The position numbers and the translations under genes are program-made. This document shows positions 25,055 through 33,670 of a stretch of DNA of 64,000 nucleotides, piece after piece (positions within the stretch are counted from its first letter, which is position 1; every line of letters starts with the position of its first letter). Under the pieces are notes generated by a model. That model searched no databases. It was not told the origin of the DNA and was given only the letters and a program-made list of their open reading frames with translations. The stretch is from an uncultured Desulfobacter sp. (lineage in GTDB: Bacteria; Desulfobacterota; Desulfobacteria; Desulfobacterales; Desulfobacteraceae), in the NCBI RefSeq assembly GCF_963666145.1, contig NZ_OY762614.1:1846001-1910000 (forward strand), written 5' to 3'.

Positions 25055-26827
25055 ATGAACACATTATTAAAACTGCAAACGTATATGGGCGGCAGAAAAG
25101 CCTTTCTGCCCGGTGCATTGGCCTTATCGGCGATGAGTTCGCTCATGGGCATGCTGCCCTTTATTTTTATCTGGTTAATTGCCGGAGAACTGTTCAAATC
25201 CAAGGCAGACGTGTCCCGGGAACTGATAGACACCTATGCCTGGTATGCCATGGGAACGGCCGTGGGTGGCGTTTGCCTCTATTTTCTGGCCCTCATGTTG
25301 TCACATCTTGCCGCATTTCGGGCAGAAACCAACATGCGCAGGCAGGCCATGCAAAAAATAGTTCAACTGCCGCTTGGATTCTTCGATACCACTACCAGTG
25401 GGCGTATCCGGAAAATTATTGATGACAATGCCAGCATTACCCACACATTCATAGCTCATCAGATGCCGGATCTGGCGGGCAGTATCCTGATGCCCATCGC
25501 ATCATTGGTTCTTATCTTTGTTTTTGACTTCCGGCTTGGCCTGTCCTGTCTTTTCCCCATCCTGGCGGCCCTGGTTATCATGGGCTCAATGATGGGAAAA
25601 CGGGGGCGTCATTTTATGAAAAGATACATGGACGCTTTAGAAGAGATGAACACCGAAGCGGTCGAGTATGTCCGGGGCATACCCGTTGTCAAAGTGTTTC
25701 AGCAGACGGTGTTCTCGTTCAAAAACTTTTACGACAGCATCACCCGTTATAAAGAGATGGTGTATCAATTCACGATGATGTGGGAAAAACCCATGTCAGC
25801 GTATACGGTCATTATTCATGGCTTCGTATATGTCCTTGTCCCGGTGTCCATTTTATTGATCGGAAATTCGGGGAACCTTGCCGGTGTATTGCTCGACCTG
25901 ATTTTTTTCATTCTGATCACCCCGGTATTTGCCCAAAGTATCATGAAAAATATGTACATGAACCAGGCCATGGGCCAGGCGGCCGAAGCCGTCAAGCGCA
26001 TAGAAATCTTAACCTGCGCCCATCCCCTGGCTGCCGCCCCCAACCCCACATCCATGAAAGGCCATGGCATCTCTTTCAAAGGGGTATCGTTCACCTACCC
26101 GGGCTCCCGGCAAAAGGCAATTGACAATATCAGTTTCACCATTCCCGAAGGCAAAAGCTATGCATTGGTGGGTGCCTCGGGAAGCGGGAAAACAACCATT
26201 GCACGCCTTGTTCCCCGTTTCTGGGATGCCGATTCGGGGCAGGTTGCCATCGGGGGCACCAATGTCAAGGAGATTGCCCCCGAAGAACTGATGCAGCACA
26301 TTTCCTTTGTTTTCCAGAATACCCGGCTGTTTAAAACCACCCTATTGGAAAACATCTGCTATGGAAATCCCCATGCAACCGACCAGGCCGTTGAGCATGC
26401 AGTCAATCTGGCGCAATGCCGGGAAATCATAGGCAAACTGCCCCAGGGGCTGAAAACGCGAATAGGCAGCCAGGGCACGTTTCTTTCAGGCGGTGAACAA
26501 CAGCGGATTGCCCTGGCAAGGGCCATTTTAAAGGATGCACCCATCATTGTATTGGATGAGGCAACGGCGTTCAGCGACCCTGAAAACGAACATTTGATAC
26601 AAAAGGCTCTGGAAGAACTGACCAAGGGCAAAACCGTACTGACCATTGCGCACCGGCTGACCAGTGTTGTGAATGCGGATTCTATTTTGGTGATTGGCGC
26701 CGGAAAAATCATAGAACAAGGCAGCCATCATGAATTGATCCACAGTCAGGGGGTTTACGCCGGGATGTGGCATGAATACCAACGCTCAATTCAATGGACC
26801 ATCGGAAAGGACAGACAACATGCTTAG
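25055..26827 (+). CDS. ABC transporter half-molecule, siderophore type (YbtP/IrtA-like)
   Basis: A ~590-residue inner-membrane protein with an N-terminal six-helix transmembrane domain (~1-310) and a C-terminal ATPase (~330-590). Walker A GASGSGKTT (~372), Q-loop FVFQN, signature LSGGEQQRIALARA (~475), Walker B IIVLDEATAFSDPENE (~497). The last motif, with F-S-D-P-E-N-E after the Walker B, is like YbtP/IrtA, exporters by fold that import ferric siderophores. The start was placed at the ATG at 25055; an in-frame TTG at 25040 is the alternative and neither has a strong ribosome-binding site. It overlaps the next ABC gene by 8 bp, so the two almost surely form a heterodimer. It is preceded by the paired operator. 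Confidence 0.87.
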   Translation: MNTLLKLQTYMGGRKAFLPGALALSAMSSLMGMLPFIFIWLIAGELFKSKADVSRELIDTYAWYAMGTAVGGVCLYFLALMLSHLAAFRAETNMRRQAMQKIVQLPLGFFDTTTSGRIRKIIDDNASITHTFIAHQMPDLAGSILMPIASLVLIFVFDFRLGLSCLFPILAALVIMGSMMGKRGRHFMKRYMDALEEMNTEAVEYVRGIPVVKVFQQTVFSFKNFYDSITRYKEMVYQFTMMWEKPMSAYTVIIHGFVYVLVPVSILLIGNSGNLAGVLLDLIFFILITPVFAQSIMKNMYMNQAMGQAAEAVKRIEILTCAHPLAAAPNPTSMKGHGISFKGVSFTYPGSRQKAIDNISFTIPEGKSYALVGASGSGKTTIARLVPRFWDADSGQVAIGGTNVKEIAPEELMQHISFVFQNTRLFKTTLLENICYGNPHATDQAVEHAVNLAQCREIIGKLPQGLKTRIGSQGTFLSGGEQQRIALARAILKDAPIIVLDEATAFSDPENEHLIQKALEELTKGKTVLTIAHRLTSVVNADSILVIGAGKIIEQGSHHELIHSQGVYAGMWHEYQRSIQWTIGKDRQHA

Positions 26828-28553
26828 CATATTGCAAAAACGTTTGGCCCTGTCCCCCAAAGGGGCCAAGGCGTTCCTCAAGGGAACATTTTTTACCACC
26901 CTGCTCAACATCACGCTCATGCTGCCGGCCGTATTTGTTTTTTCATTTTTAGACGACTACCTGAATCACTGGATTGATCCATCAAACCCCATCGGGACGG
27001 GAATGGGATATTATATCGTGCTGGGTATATGCTTCATGCTCATCACCTGGGTCATCGCCCGGTTTCAATACCGCAGTACCTATACCACCATATACGAAGA
27101 GAGCGCCGACCGCCGGATTCAACTGGCCGAAAAGCTGCGCAAATTACCCCTGGCGTTTTTTGGAACAAAAGACCTTTCCGATCTCACCGCAACCATTATG
27201 TCTGACAACACGGATCTGGAACATACCTTTTCCCATGCCGTTCCCCAGCTGTTTGCCTCTGTCATCAGTGTCTTTTTGATAGCCCTTGGCCTGTTCTTTT
27301 ATCATTGGCAATTGTCCCTGGCGCTGTTCTGGGTGGTGCCGACGGCCGGGGCGGTGGTTCTTATATCAAAAAAATTTCAGCATAAAATCCACAAACGGGT
27401 TTATGAGAAAAAACGTCATATCAGTGAATGCATTCAGGAGGGGCTGGAGACGATCCAGGAGATAAAATCCTATAACAATGAAGAAAAATACCTTGATGCA
27501 TTGGACCAAAAACTATCCGATTACCAGAAAGAAATGATCCGTGGAGAATTAATGATCGGGGTGATGGTAAACGGAGCCCAGGGCTTGTTAAAACTGGGTC
27601 AGGCAAGTGTCATCATCGTCGGGGCCCGTTTATTGTCAGCCGGCAGCGTTGACCTGTTTACCTACTTGATGTTCCTGATCGTTGCATCCCGTATTTACGA
27701 CCCCATCAACGACGTGTTCAATAACCTGGCGGCCCTGTTCTATCTGGATATCCGGATTAACCGCATGAACGAATTGGCGGCATTGCCCGTTCAAACGGGT
27801 CAAACCGCATTTCAACCCGACCATTTCGACATTGTTTTCGACAAGGTAAATTTTGCCTACGAAGAGAATAAACAGGTCATTAACAATGTCTCTTTTACAG
27901 CCAGGCAGGGCGAAATCACCGCCTTGGTGGGGCCTTCGGGGGGCGGCAAAAGCACCGCGGCAAAACTGGCCGCTCGTTTCTGGGATGTTGATTCAGGCCA
28001 AATCCTGTTGGGCGGCCGGAACATCAGCGAAATAGAACCCGAAACGCTGCTGCAAAATTACTCAGTGGTATTTCAGGATGTGGTGCTGTTTAATACCACC
28101 ATCATGGACAATATCCGCATTGGACGGCGCAATGCCAGCGATGACGAGGTCATGCACGTGGCCAAACTGGCACAGTGTGATGAATTCGTGCGCAAAATGC
28201 CCTACGGGTATCACACCGTGATCGGAGAAAACGGCCAGACCCTTTCCGGGGGAGAAAGACAGCGGATCTCCATTGCCCGGGCCCTGCTCAAGGATGCACC
28301 CATCGTGCTGCTGGATGAAGCCACCGCCTCCCTTGATGTGGAAAATGAAACGAAAATCCAGGCAGGTATTTCAGAACTCATAAAAAATAAGACCGTCCTG
28401 ATCATTGCCCACCGCATGCGCACCGTGGCCAATGCCGATAAAATCGTTGTCCTGGAAAACGGCGAGGTGATCGAAAGCGGCACGCCCAATGCAGTAAAAC
28501 TGCACAATGAGATGTTTGCCCAAATGGTTGCAAGACAGATGGTAGCGGTATAA
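26820..28553 (+). CDS. ABC transporter half-molecule, siderophore type (YbtQ/IrtB-like)
   Basis: The ~577-residue partner of the preceding transporter, with the same order: transmembrane domain (~1-310), then ATPase with Walker A GPSGGGKST (~371), signature LSGGERQRISIARALL (~474) and Walker B IVLLDEATASLDVENE. The start was set at the ATG at 26820, inside the end of the upstream gene and preceded by AAAGGACAGACAAC; an ATG at 26772 in the same frame would give a longer overlap and an unusual N-terminus. Translational coupling is likely. The established family pairs (YbtPQ, IrtAB) bring metal-loaded siderophores across the inner membrane without a binding protein, and none is encoded nearby here. 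Confidence 0.87.
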   Translation: MLSILQKRLALSPKGAKAFLKGTFFTTLLNITLMLPAVFVFSFLDDYLNHWIDPSNPIGTGMGYYIVLGICFMLITWVIARFQYRSTYTTIYEESADRRIQLAEKLRKLPLAFFGTKDLSDLTATIMSDNTDLEHTFSHAVPQLFASVISVFLIALGLFFYHWQLSLALFWVVPTAGAVVLISKKFQHKIHKRVYEKKRHISECIQEGLETIQEIKSYNNEEKYLDALDQKLSDYQKEMIRGELMIGVMVNGAQGLLKLGQASVIIVGARLLSAGSVDLFTYLMFLIVASRIYDPINDVFNNLAALFYLDIRINRMNELAALPVQTGQTAFQPDHFDIVFDKVNFAYEENKQVINNVSFTARQGEITALVGPSGGGKSTAAKLAARFWDVDSGQILLGGRNISEIEPETLLQNYSVVFQDVVLFNTTIMDNIRIGRRNASDDEVMHVAKLAQCDEFVRKMPYGYHTVIGENGQTLSGGERQRISIARALLKDAPIVLLDEATASLDVENETKIQAGISELIKNKTVLIIAHRMRTVANADKIVVLENGEVIESGTPNAVKLHNEMFAQMVARQMVAV

Positions 28554-28612
28554 CAGCCATGGCCAGATCCGGTCTATTTGGGCAAACCAAAATATCAGTT
28601 TCAATATCCGGG

Positions 28613-28792
28613 TTAATGTTGTTTAACGTTCCTTGGATCTTCGGGGTCTTCCTCTTCATGGACAGATTTTTTAAAATTACGGATGGCGTTGCCCATCCCC
28701 CCGCCGATTTCGGGAAGCTTTCCAGCACCGAAAACAACCAGGATAATGACCAGAACAATCGCAAGTTCCGGAATACCAATTCCACCTAGCAT
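28613..28792 (-). CDS. tatA: Twin-arginine translocase subunit TatA/TatE
   Basis: A 59-residue Sec-independent translocase component. The N-terminal membrane helix (ELAIVLVIILVVFGAGKLPEIG) is followed by the F-G-x-x-K-L-P-E hinge, an amphipathic helix and an acidic tail (HEEEDPEDP). TatA forms the protein-conducting assembly for folded proteins with RR signal peptides. The frame extends further upstream, but the ATG at 28792 with GAGGAG eight bases before it is the natural start and gives the usual MLGGIGIPEL opening. No tatB or tatC is nearby. A Tat-exported phosphoesterase is encoded 0.8 kb upstream on the same strand, so the location may not be accidental. Confidence 0.93.
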   Translation of the reverse strand: MLGGIGIPELAIVLVIILVVFGAGKLPEIGGGMGNAIRNFKKSVHEEEDPEDPRNVKQH

Positions 28793-28939
28793 ATGATTCA
28801 CTCCTCTTTGGCTGGGGCGGTCAAACCGCATCCCATTACATTTAATTAAAGCCACTTTGACGGGCTGCGAGCTTGTCAACAGACAGCTCACAGCTGTTCG
28901 TTTATAGGAAGGGGATTTTTATACTGTTGAATCAGAACA

Positions 28940-28971
28940 GGCAGGGCCCTAATCATTAGGTCTACCCTGCC
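28940..28971. terminator. Hairpin after the PEP-CTERM gene
   Basis: GGCAGGG (28940-28946) and CCCTGCC (28965-28971) flank an inner palindrome CCTAATCATTAGG (28948-28960). It lies 41 bp past the stop of the leftward PEP-CTERM gene and upstream of tatA. No U-tract is visible, so function is uncertain. Confidence 0.45.
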
Positions 28972-29011
28972 CGTAAAATAATATACAAAAGCAACAAACA
29001 ACGGATGAAGC

Positions 29012-29596
29012 CTATGCAAATTTTCTTCTGATACCGACCAAAACACCGGTTCCTGCAACCAGCAGGAGAATTGAAGAAGGAACAGGCACAGCACTGGCAG
29101 TTACATTATCAAACTGGACATATTCGTAATCACCGAAAGAGAGGGAAGCAAGATTTGTCAGTTCAGCACCGAACGTAAAGGTTTCTGCGCCTTCATTTCC
29201 ATCTGTTGTCAGAGTAAAGGAATAAGTGGACCCATCGCTGTAAACGGCATCAAAGGTAATGGAGGTGGCATATAGAGCGTCGCCATTAAAAGCCTCTGCC
29301 AGATCAATGGATGTCAGGTTAAAGAGAGAACCGTTTGTCGATGTCAGTGTTGTGGCGGTCGCATAATTGTTCATCAGTGTCTCGGAACCCGTATAGGAAT
29401 AACCGGCTTCAACATCTGTTTCAACAATTGAATAAAATACGCTATCGTCGTCTGCGGTCAAGGTAAATCCGGATTCGGTGTAAGAACTTCCAATTTCGCC
29501 GGAAAGCCCATCAAAAGTTATAACCGCAGCGCTTGCCGGCAGTACGAATAAAACCAGGCCCAAAAGTATGCCCACCATTAAAAGAATATTTTTCAT
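29012..29596 (-). CDS. PEP-CTERM sorting domain protein
   Basis: A 194-residue secreted protein. It has an N-terminal signal peptide (MKNILLMVGILLGLVLFVLPASA), a beta-rich low-cysteine body (ITFDGLSGEIGSSYTESGFTL, many S/T/G residues) and the C-terminal sorting signal VPVPSSILLLVAGTGVLVG followed by IRRKF: a VPxP motif, a hydrophobic helix and a basic end. Known PEP-CTERM proteins are cut and possibly anchored by exosortase, often in species with exopolysaccharide. No exosortase is in the window. It lies 32 bp downstream of the Tat phosphoesterase gene on the same strand and is probably co-transcribed. The function of the body is unknown. Confidence 0.88.
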   Translation of the reverse strand: MKNILLMVGILLGLVLFVLPASAAVITFDGLSGEIGSSYTESGFTLTADDDSVFYSIVETDVEAGYSYTGSETLMNNYATATTLTSTNGSLFNLTSIDLAEAFNGDALYATSITFDAVYSDGSTYSFTLTTDGNEGAETFTFGAELTNLASLSFGDYEYVQFDNVTASAVPVPSSILLLVAGTGVLVGIRRKFA

Positions 29597-29628
29597 TTTT
29601 TATCTCCTAAAAATTCATATTTAAAAAA

Positions 29629-31290
29629 TCAAACAAGTTTGGCCACAAAATCACTTTCATGGTTCAGAACAGCCCAGACTGTTTTGGTGCCGGGATCGAC
29701 ACCATAGGTACCCAGCTCATAACCGGATTTCCAGGGACCTCTTTTAAAGGTTTTGGTACCGCCGTCATTAAGGTCTACGGCATTGACCCAGTTATCGTCT
29801 TCATCTCTGGCGGCAATGCAGAAGCCGCCTCTCAGAAGATTGGATGCCCGTATTTTTCTGGGATTGTAGGAAATGGAAAGGGTGTAGGTGTCAGTCACCT
29901 GGCTTTCATCTTCCTCAGGCAGGTTTCCAGTCAGTTCTTCATCATAAAGACTGAGGTTGTCAACAAGTCCCCAAAGGGTGAAAACATCGGAGGCGGCATC
30001 GTCCACCAAGTCTCCGTCCACCCACCCAGTGTTGACTGTCTTGGTCAGGTCACGGCCCACATAGTCTGTTTCATCATTGCTGTTGCTCCCGCTGAGAATT
30101 TTTGCCGTGGTATCGTTATACCCGTCAAAAATGGCGGTATAGCTTGCACCCTGGGCAATTTCAAACCGTGATCCGTTCAGGCTGTAACCAAAACGTTCCC
30201 TCAGATAAAAGGGGTATTCAGAGTAACTGCGCAGGCTGACCGATGCGTAATCCTCACCCGTACTTGAAGAGTAGAAATCAACAGTCACCCGGGGGCCATC
30301 CACAGTAAAAATGTAATACCCGATGGTATACAGCTCCTCCTGGAGCATGGTTTCCCGGCCGTCATCACCGGATTTTGGGGTGTAAAACTTGTAGGAGTTG
30401 GAAGAGGTGATCAGCTGCTGAAACTTGTAGTCTCCGCTGCTGTCTGACACCAGGGACCTATGGTGCATGTGATCATGCCCACTGATGTAGCACCCCACAT
30501 TGTTGGTATCCAGACTTGCAATAAATTCGTCCCTTGAATCGGCATTGGCGGTCAGATCGCCACCAAACAAGTTGTCTTTATGGTTGCCGCCAATGAGATT
30601 TTTGTGTGCCAGCACAAATGCGTGGTAGTCATCAGGTCTTGAGCTCACCATATCATCCACCCATGTCACCTGATCCACCGCGTTGTCTGACTGGCTTGTG
30701 CCTGTTCCGTCCAAACGGGTGAACTGGTCGATCATGACGCAGCGGACATTTTCATAGTCAAAAGAATAGCTCAGGCCTTTAAGCCCCTCAATATCGGACT
30801 GAACGAAATTGGTTGCCCCGTTTACATTGCCGCCGACGCCCTGGGTCTGGGGCCAAAGTTGCACAAACTGTTCAGCCGCGGTCTGGCTGGGTTCATGGTT
30901 GCCGCGCAGCGGATAAAATCCGATACCCGCGTCGTAAAGGGCCTGGCAGTGTGCTTCACGGGTGACCAGATTGTGAACACCGGGTGTGTCAGCACGATCC
31001 TTGTCCACCAAATCCCCGACCTGAATGACAAACTTGCAGTTATGTTCGATGAACTGCTGGTTCAGGGCATCAATGATGCCTGTGGCACAGGTATTTTCTC
31101 CCCCGGATGCTTCATCATCGGGTTTCCATTGGGTATCGGACATCACACCAAAACACCAGGCATTACTGGAAATGGCAGCAGACGCTTTACCCAGACGGAA
31201 AAAAGGTACATTAAGTGTAGACAGGCCAAGACCTGCCAACCCTGCACCGCTGTATTTTAAAAATTGTCTTCTATCCATGGCCTTTTTCAT
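29629..31290 (-). CDS. Tat-exported calcineurin-like metallophosphoesterase
   Basis: A 553-residue periplasmic or extracellular phosphoesterase. The N-terminus carries a twin-arginine signal (DRRQFLKYSG followed by a hydrophobic stretch ending GKASA). Metallophosphoesterase motifs in order: VMSDTQW (D-x-H-like position is D-T-Q), VGDLVDKD (GD), RGNHEP (GNH[ED]), VLAHKN and SGHDHMHH (GHxH). The C-terminal ~200 residues are beta-rich without a recognised domain. The start follows CAGGAGAATATTT. It is the first gene of a leftward set with the PEP-CTERM protein and then tatA. The target could be phospholipid, nucleotide or extracellular DNA; the sequence does not tell. Confidence 0.85.
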   Translation of the reverse strand: MKKAMDRRQFLKYSGAGLAGLGLSTLNVPFFRLGKASAAISSNAWCFGVMSDTQWKPDDEASGGENTCATGIIDALNQQFIEHNCKFVIQVGDLVDKDRADTPGVHNLVTREAHCQALYDAGIGFYPLRGNHEPSQTAAEQFVQLWPQTQGVGGNVNGATNFVQSDIEGLKGLSYSFDYENVRCVMIDQFTRLDGTGTSQSDNAVDQVTWVDDMVSSRPDDYHAFVLAHKNLIGGNHKDNLFGGDLTANADSRDEFIASLDTNNVGCYISGHDHMHHRSLVSDSSGDYKFQQLITSSNSYKFYTPKSGDDGRETMLQEELYTIGYYIFTVDGPRVTVDFYSSSTGEDYASVSLRSYSEYPFYLRERFGYSLNGSRFEIAQGASYTAIFDGYNDTTAKILSGSNSNDETDYVGRDLTKTVNTGWVDGDLVDDAASDVFTLWGLVDNLSLYDEELTGNLPEEDESQVTDTYTLSISYNPRKIRASNLLRGGFCIAARDEDDNWVNAVDLNDGGTKTFKRGPWKSGYELGTYGVDPGTKTVWAVLNHESDFVAKLV

Positions 31291-31427
31291 AAATATTCTC
31301 CTGAATTCATAACGTGGTTTAATTATGTATCTGCAATCATCGGGCTGCTCAGACAGTCTTGTACGCCGTAAATGTTAAGAACGTGTGTCTTATTGTCTAG
31401 CATTTCATTTTAATTTAATTTAATTTA

Positions 31428-31487
31428 TTCCCGATCCGGGCATAAACGCTCCCGATCGGGGTAGAAGTTCATGCCACTTCTTGTTAG
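31428..31487 (+). promoter_or_regulatory. Paired 21-bp-spaced operator with -10 (copy 3)
   Basis: TTCCCGATCCGGGCA (31428-31442) and CTCCCGATCGGGGTA (31449-31463) are 21 bp apart; TGTTAG lies at 31482-31487, again after 18 bp. An AT-rich stretch of repeated TTTAA immediately upstream may serve as an UP element. It precedes the two-gene TonB receptor operon. Confidence 0.9.
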
Positions 31488-31534
31488 CACTACGAAACTC
31501 TAATTTTCTATACTTATTAATGTAGGAGACTAAG

Positions 31535-33670
31535 ATGTGTCGAAAAAAAATTTTGCTGTTTCTCTGTTGCATCTATGTTGGTTTCCCCTTCCCGGCTTGC
31601 CCGTTGCAGGCTGAAGAGGAGGGCGATAAGGCCGTAATTAAAATGGAAAGCATTACGGTCACTGCCAATAAAATCGAAGAAGATATCCAGAAAGTTCCCC
31701 AAAGTATTACCGTTATGGATGAGTTTCTTCTAGAGGACAAGGGCATTTCCGATGTGCCTGACCTTATTAAAGAAGTTCCCAACATGACCGTTACGGAAAG
31801 TGCCAGTGGAAACGCAGTGAGTTTTCGCGGGCTGAATAACTCCATGTTCACCAACAACAATCCGGTGGTTATTTATATTGACGGGGTTCCCATCATAAGC
31901 AGGTATGGTTTTGACGCCTCCCTGGCCAATGTGGAGCGAGTTGAGGTGCTGCGCGGCCCCCAGGGGGCACTCTATGGGAAGGATGCCATTGGCGGGGTCA
32001 TCAACATCGTCACCAAAATGCCGGAGAATCAATGGCATGGTATGATTGGTGCGGAATACGGCAGTTACAATTATATGCAGGGCATATTTAATATGAATGG
32101 TTCTCTGATTGCTGACACCTTGTATATGGGCATCAACGGCAAATACGAGCAGGATGACGGGTGGATTGACAATACCAATGACCAATCAAGTTCGGATGGG
32201 AATGAGTTTGATAAGCAGCAATTGAGCGGCTACCTCTTATTCACCCCAACCGACAGGTTTTCAGCAAGACTGACCCTTTCCGTGGACAACCAAAGCATGT
32301 CATGGATCAATGGTTATGCATTGCCTGCCGGAACGGATATCAGTGCATTTAACAGGGATGATGCCGAAGAAGTAAACTATGATATGCCCACCGTAAATGA
32401 TATCGATTGTTTTTCACAAAGCCTGTATTTGAGCTATGCATTTGACGCAGTCACCTTTACGTCTACCACAACACACAAAAAACGGGATATCCAAGGGGAT
32501 TACGATGCGGATTACCTGGCCGGCAACAATTACGACGGGCTGATCATGTATGACTATAGTGAAACCGAAAACTACACCCAGGAATTGCGCCTTTCAAGTA
32601 ACAATGAGAGCGGCACCCGCTGGGTAGCCGGTCTTTACCTCGATTCAGAAAATCATAAACAGGGTCCTTATGGTATGCAATATCCTTATTATGACAATTC
32701 AGGAACCTTTTATGGAAATTTTGATTTTAATGCCGAGTCGGATACCGACAGTACCACCTATGCGGTATTTGGCCAGGCAATGGTACCTCTGGGAACGCGA
32801 TTTGAACTGACCCTTGGCGGCCGTTATCAACATATTGATAAAGAGATTGATCTGGATATGTATTATCTGCCGGTGGGAACCAGCGGGGCACCCTATTTTT
32901 CCTTCTCCGGAGACAAAACGTGGGATGTCTTTTTACCCAAGGCAGCGCTTTCTTATCGTCTAAACGATAACTGGCATACCTATGTCTCGTATTCCCAGGG
33001 GTACATGCCCGGCGGGTTTAACTACTTTGCATCTTCCGGCACGACCGAGGATAATTCCTTTGACTCCCAAACATCATCAAATTACGAATTGGGGATCAAG
33101 GGGAGTGTCAACAGATTTAGATTGGCAGCAACGTTGTTTTACATGGATATTGAAGATGTCCATGTCTACAAGTCAGATGGGGTCAATTACTATACAGACA
33201 ATGCTGATAGCGGCCATTCTCAGGGTCTTGAACTGGAACTTGTCTACAAACTCACTGATACCATTGAACTGACCGGTTCACTGGGGCTTATAGAGGCAGA
33301 GTACGATACATATGATGCAGGAAACGGCATATCCTTTGACGGACAGGATATTGAAAACACCCCTTCCTACACGGCGACAGCCGGTGTTTCTTATGCACAT
33401 CCAAGTGGGCTATACGGGCGCGTTGATATGAGGGCGGTTGGTGAAACCGCTTTTTATGCCGACTCTGAAAAAAATTTTGTCAAAGAAGACGCCTATATCA
33501 CGTTTAATGCAAAACTCGGATATAGAACAGGCGACTGGGATTTTTATGTATATGGAAAAAATTTAACTGATGAGGAATATATCGTCAGTTACAATTCAAA
33601 TTCTTCAAAGTCAAGGGCCGAGTTCGGCGATCCATTAACCGTCGGCCTTGGCATCCGCTATCATTTTTAA
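31535..33670 (+). CDS. TonB-dependent outer membrane receptor (FyuA-like), paralog 2
   Basis: A 711-residue receptor highly similar to the one at 21325 in both plug and barrel (for example VERVEVLRGPQGALYGKDAI and FYMDIEDVHVYKSDGVNYY). It has a signal peptide (MCRKKILLFLCCIYVGFPF...), a TonB-box-like SITVTANKIEEDI and a C-terminal aromatic (YHF). The start has TAGGAGACTAAG upstream. Its stop overlaps the start of a second, unrelated TonB receptor (TAATG), giving a coupled pair. Differences between the paralogs cluster in the N-terminal signal and in exposed-loop-like segments, as expected after duplication and divergence in ligand choice. It is controlled by operator copy 3. Confidence 0.93.
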   Translation: MCRKKILLFLCCIYVGFPFPACPLQAEEEGDKAVIKMESITVTANKIEEDIQKVPQSITVMDEFLLEDKGISDVPDLIKEVPNMTVTESASGNAVSFRGLNNSMFTNNNPVVIYIDGVPIISRYGFDASLANVERVEVLRGPQGALYGKDAIGGVINIVTKMPENQWHGMIGAEYGSYNYMQGIFNMNGSLIADTLYMGINGKYEQDDGWIDNTNDQSSSDGNEFDKQQLSGYLLFTPTDRFSARLTLSVDNQSMSWINGYALPAGTDISAFNRDDAEEVNYDMPTVNDIDCFSQSLYLSYAFDAVTFTSTTTHKKRDIQGDYDADYLAGNNYDGLIMYDYSETENYTQELRLSSNNESGTRWVAGLYLDSENHKQGPYGMQYPYYDNSGTFYGNFDFNAESDTDSTTYAVFGQAMVPLGTRFELTLGGRYQHIDKEIDLDMYYLPVGTSGAPYFSFSGDKTWDVFLPKAALSYRLNDNWHTYVSYSQGYMPGGFNYFASSGTTEDNSFDSQTSSNYELGIKGSVNRFRLAATLFYMDIEDVHVYKSDGVNYYTDNADSGHSQGLELELVYKLTDTIELTGSLGLIEAEYDTYDAGNGISFDGQDIENTPSYTATAGVSYAHPSGLYGRVDMRAVGETAFYADSEKNFVKEDAYITFNAKLGYRTGDWDFYVYGKNLTDEEYIVSYNSNSSKSRAEFGDPLTVGLGIRYHF

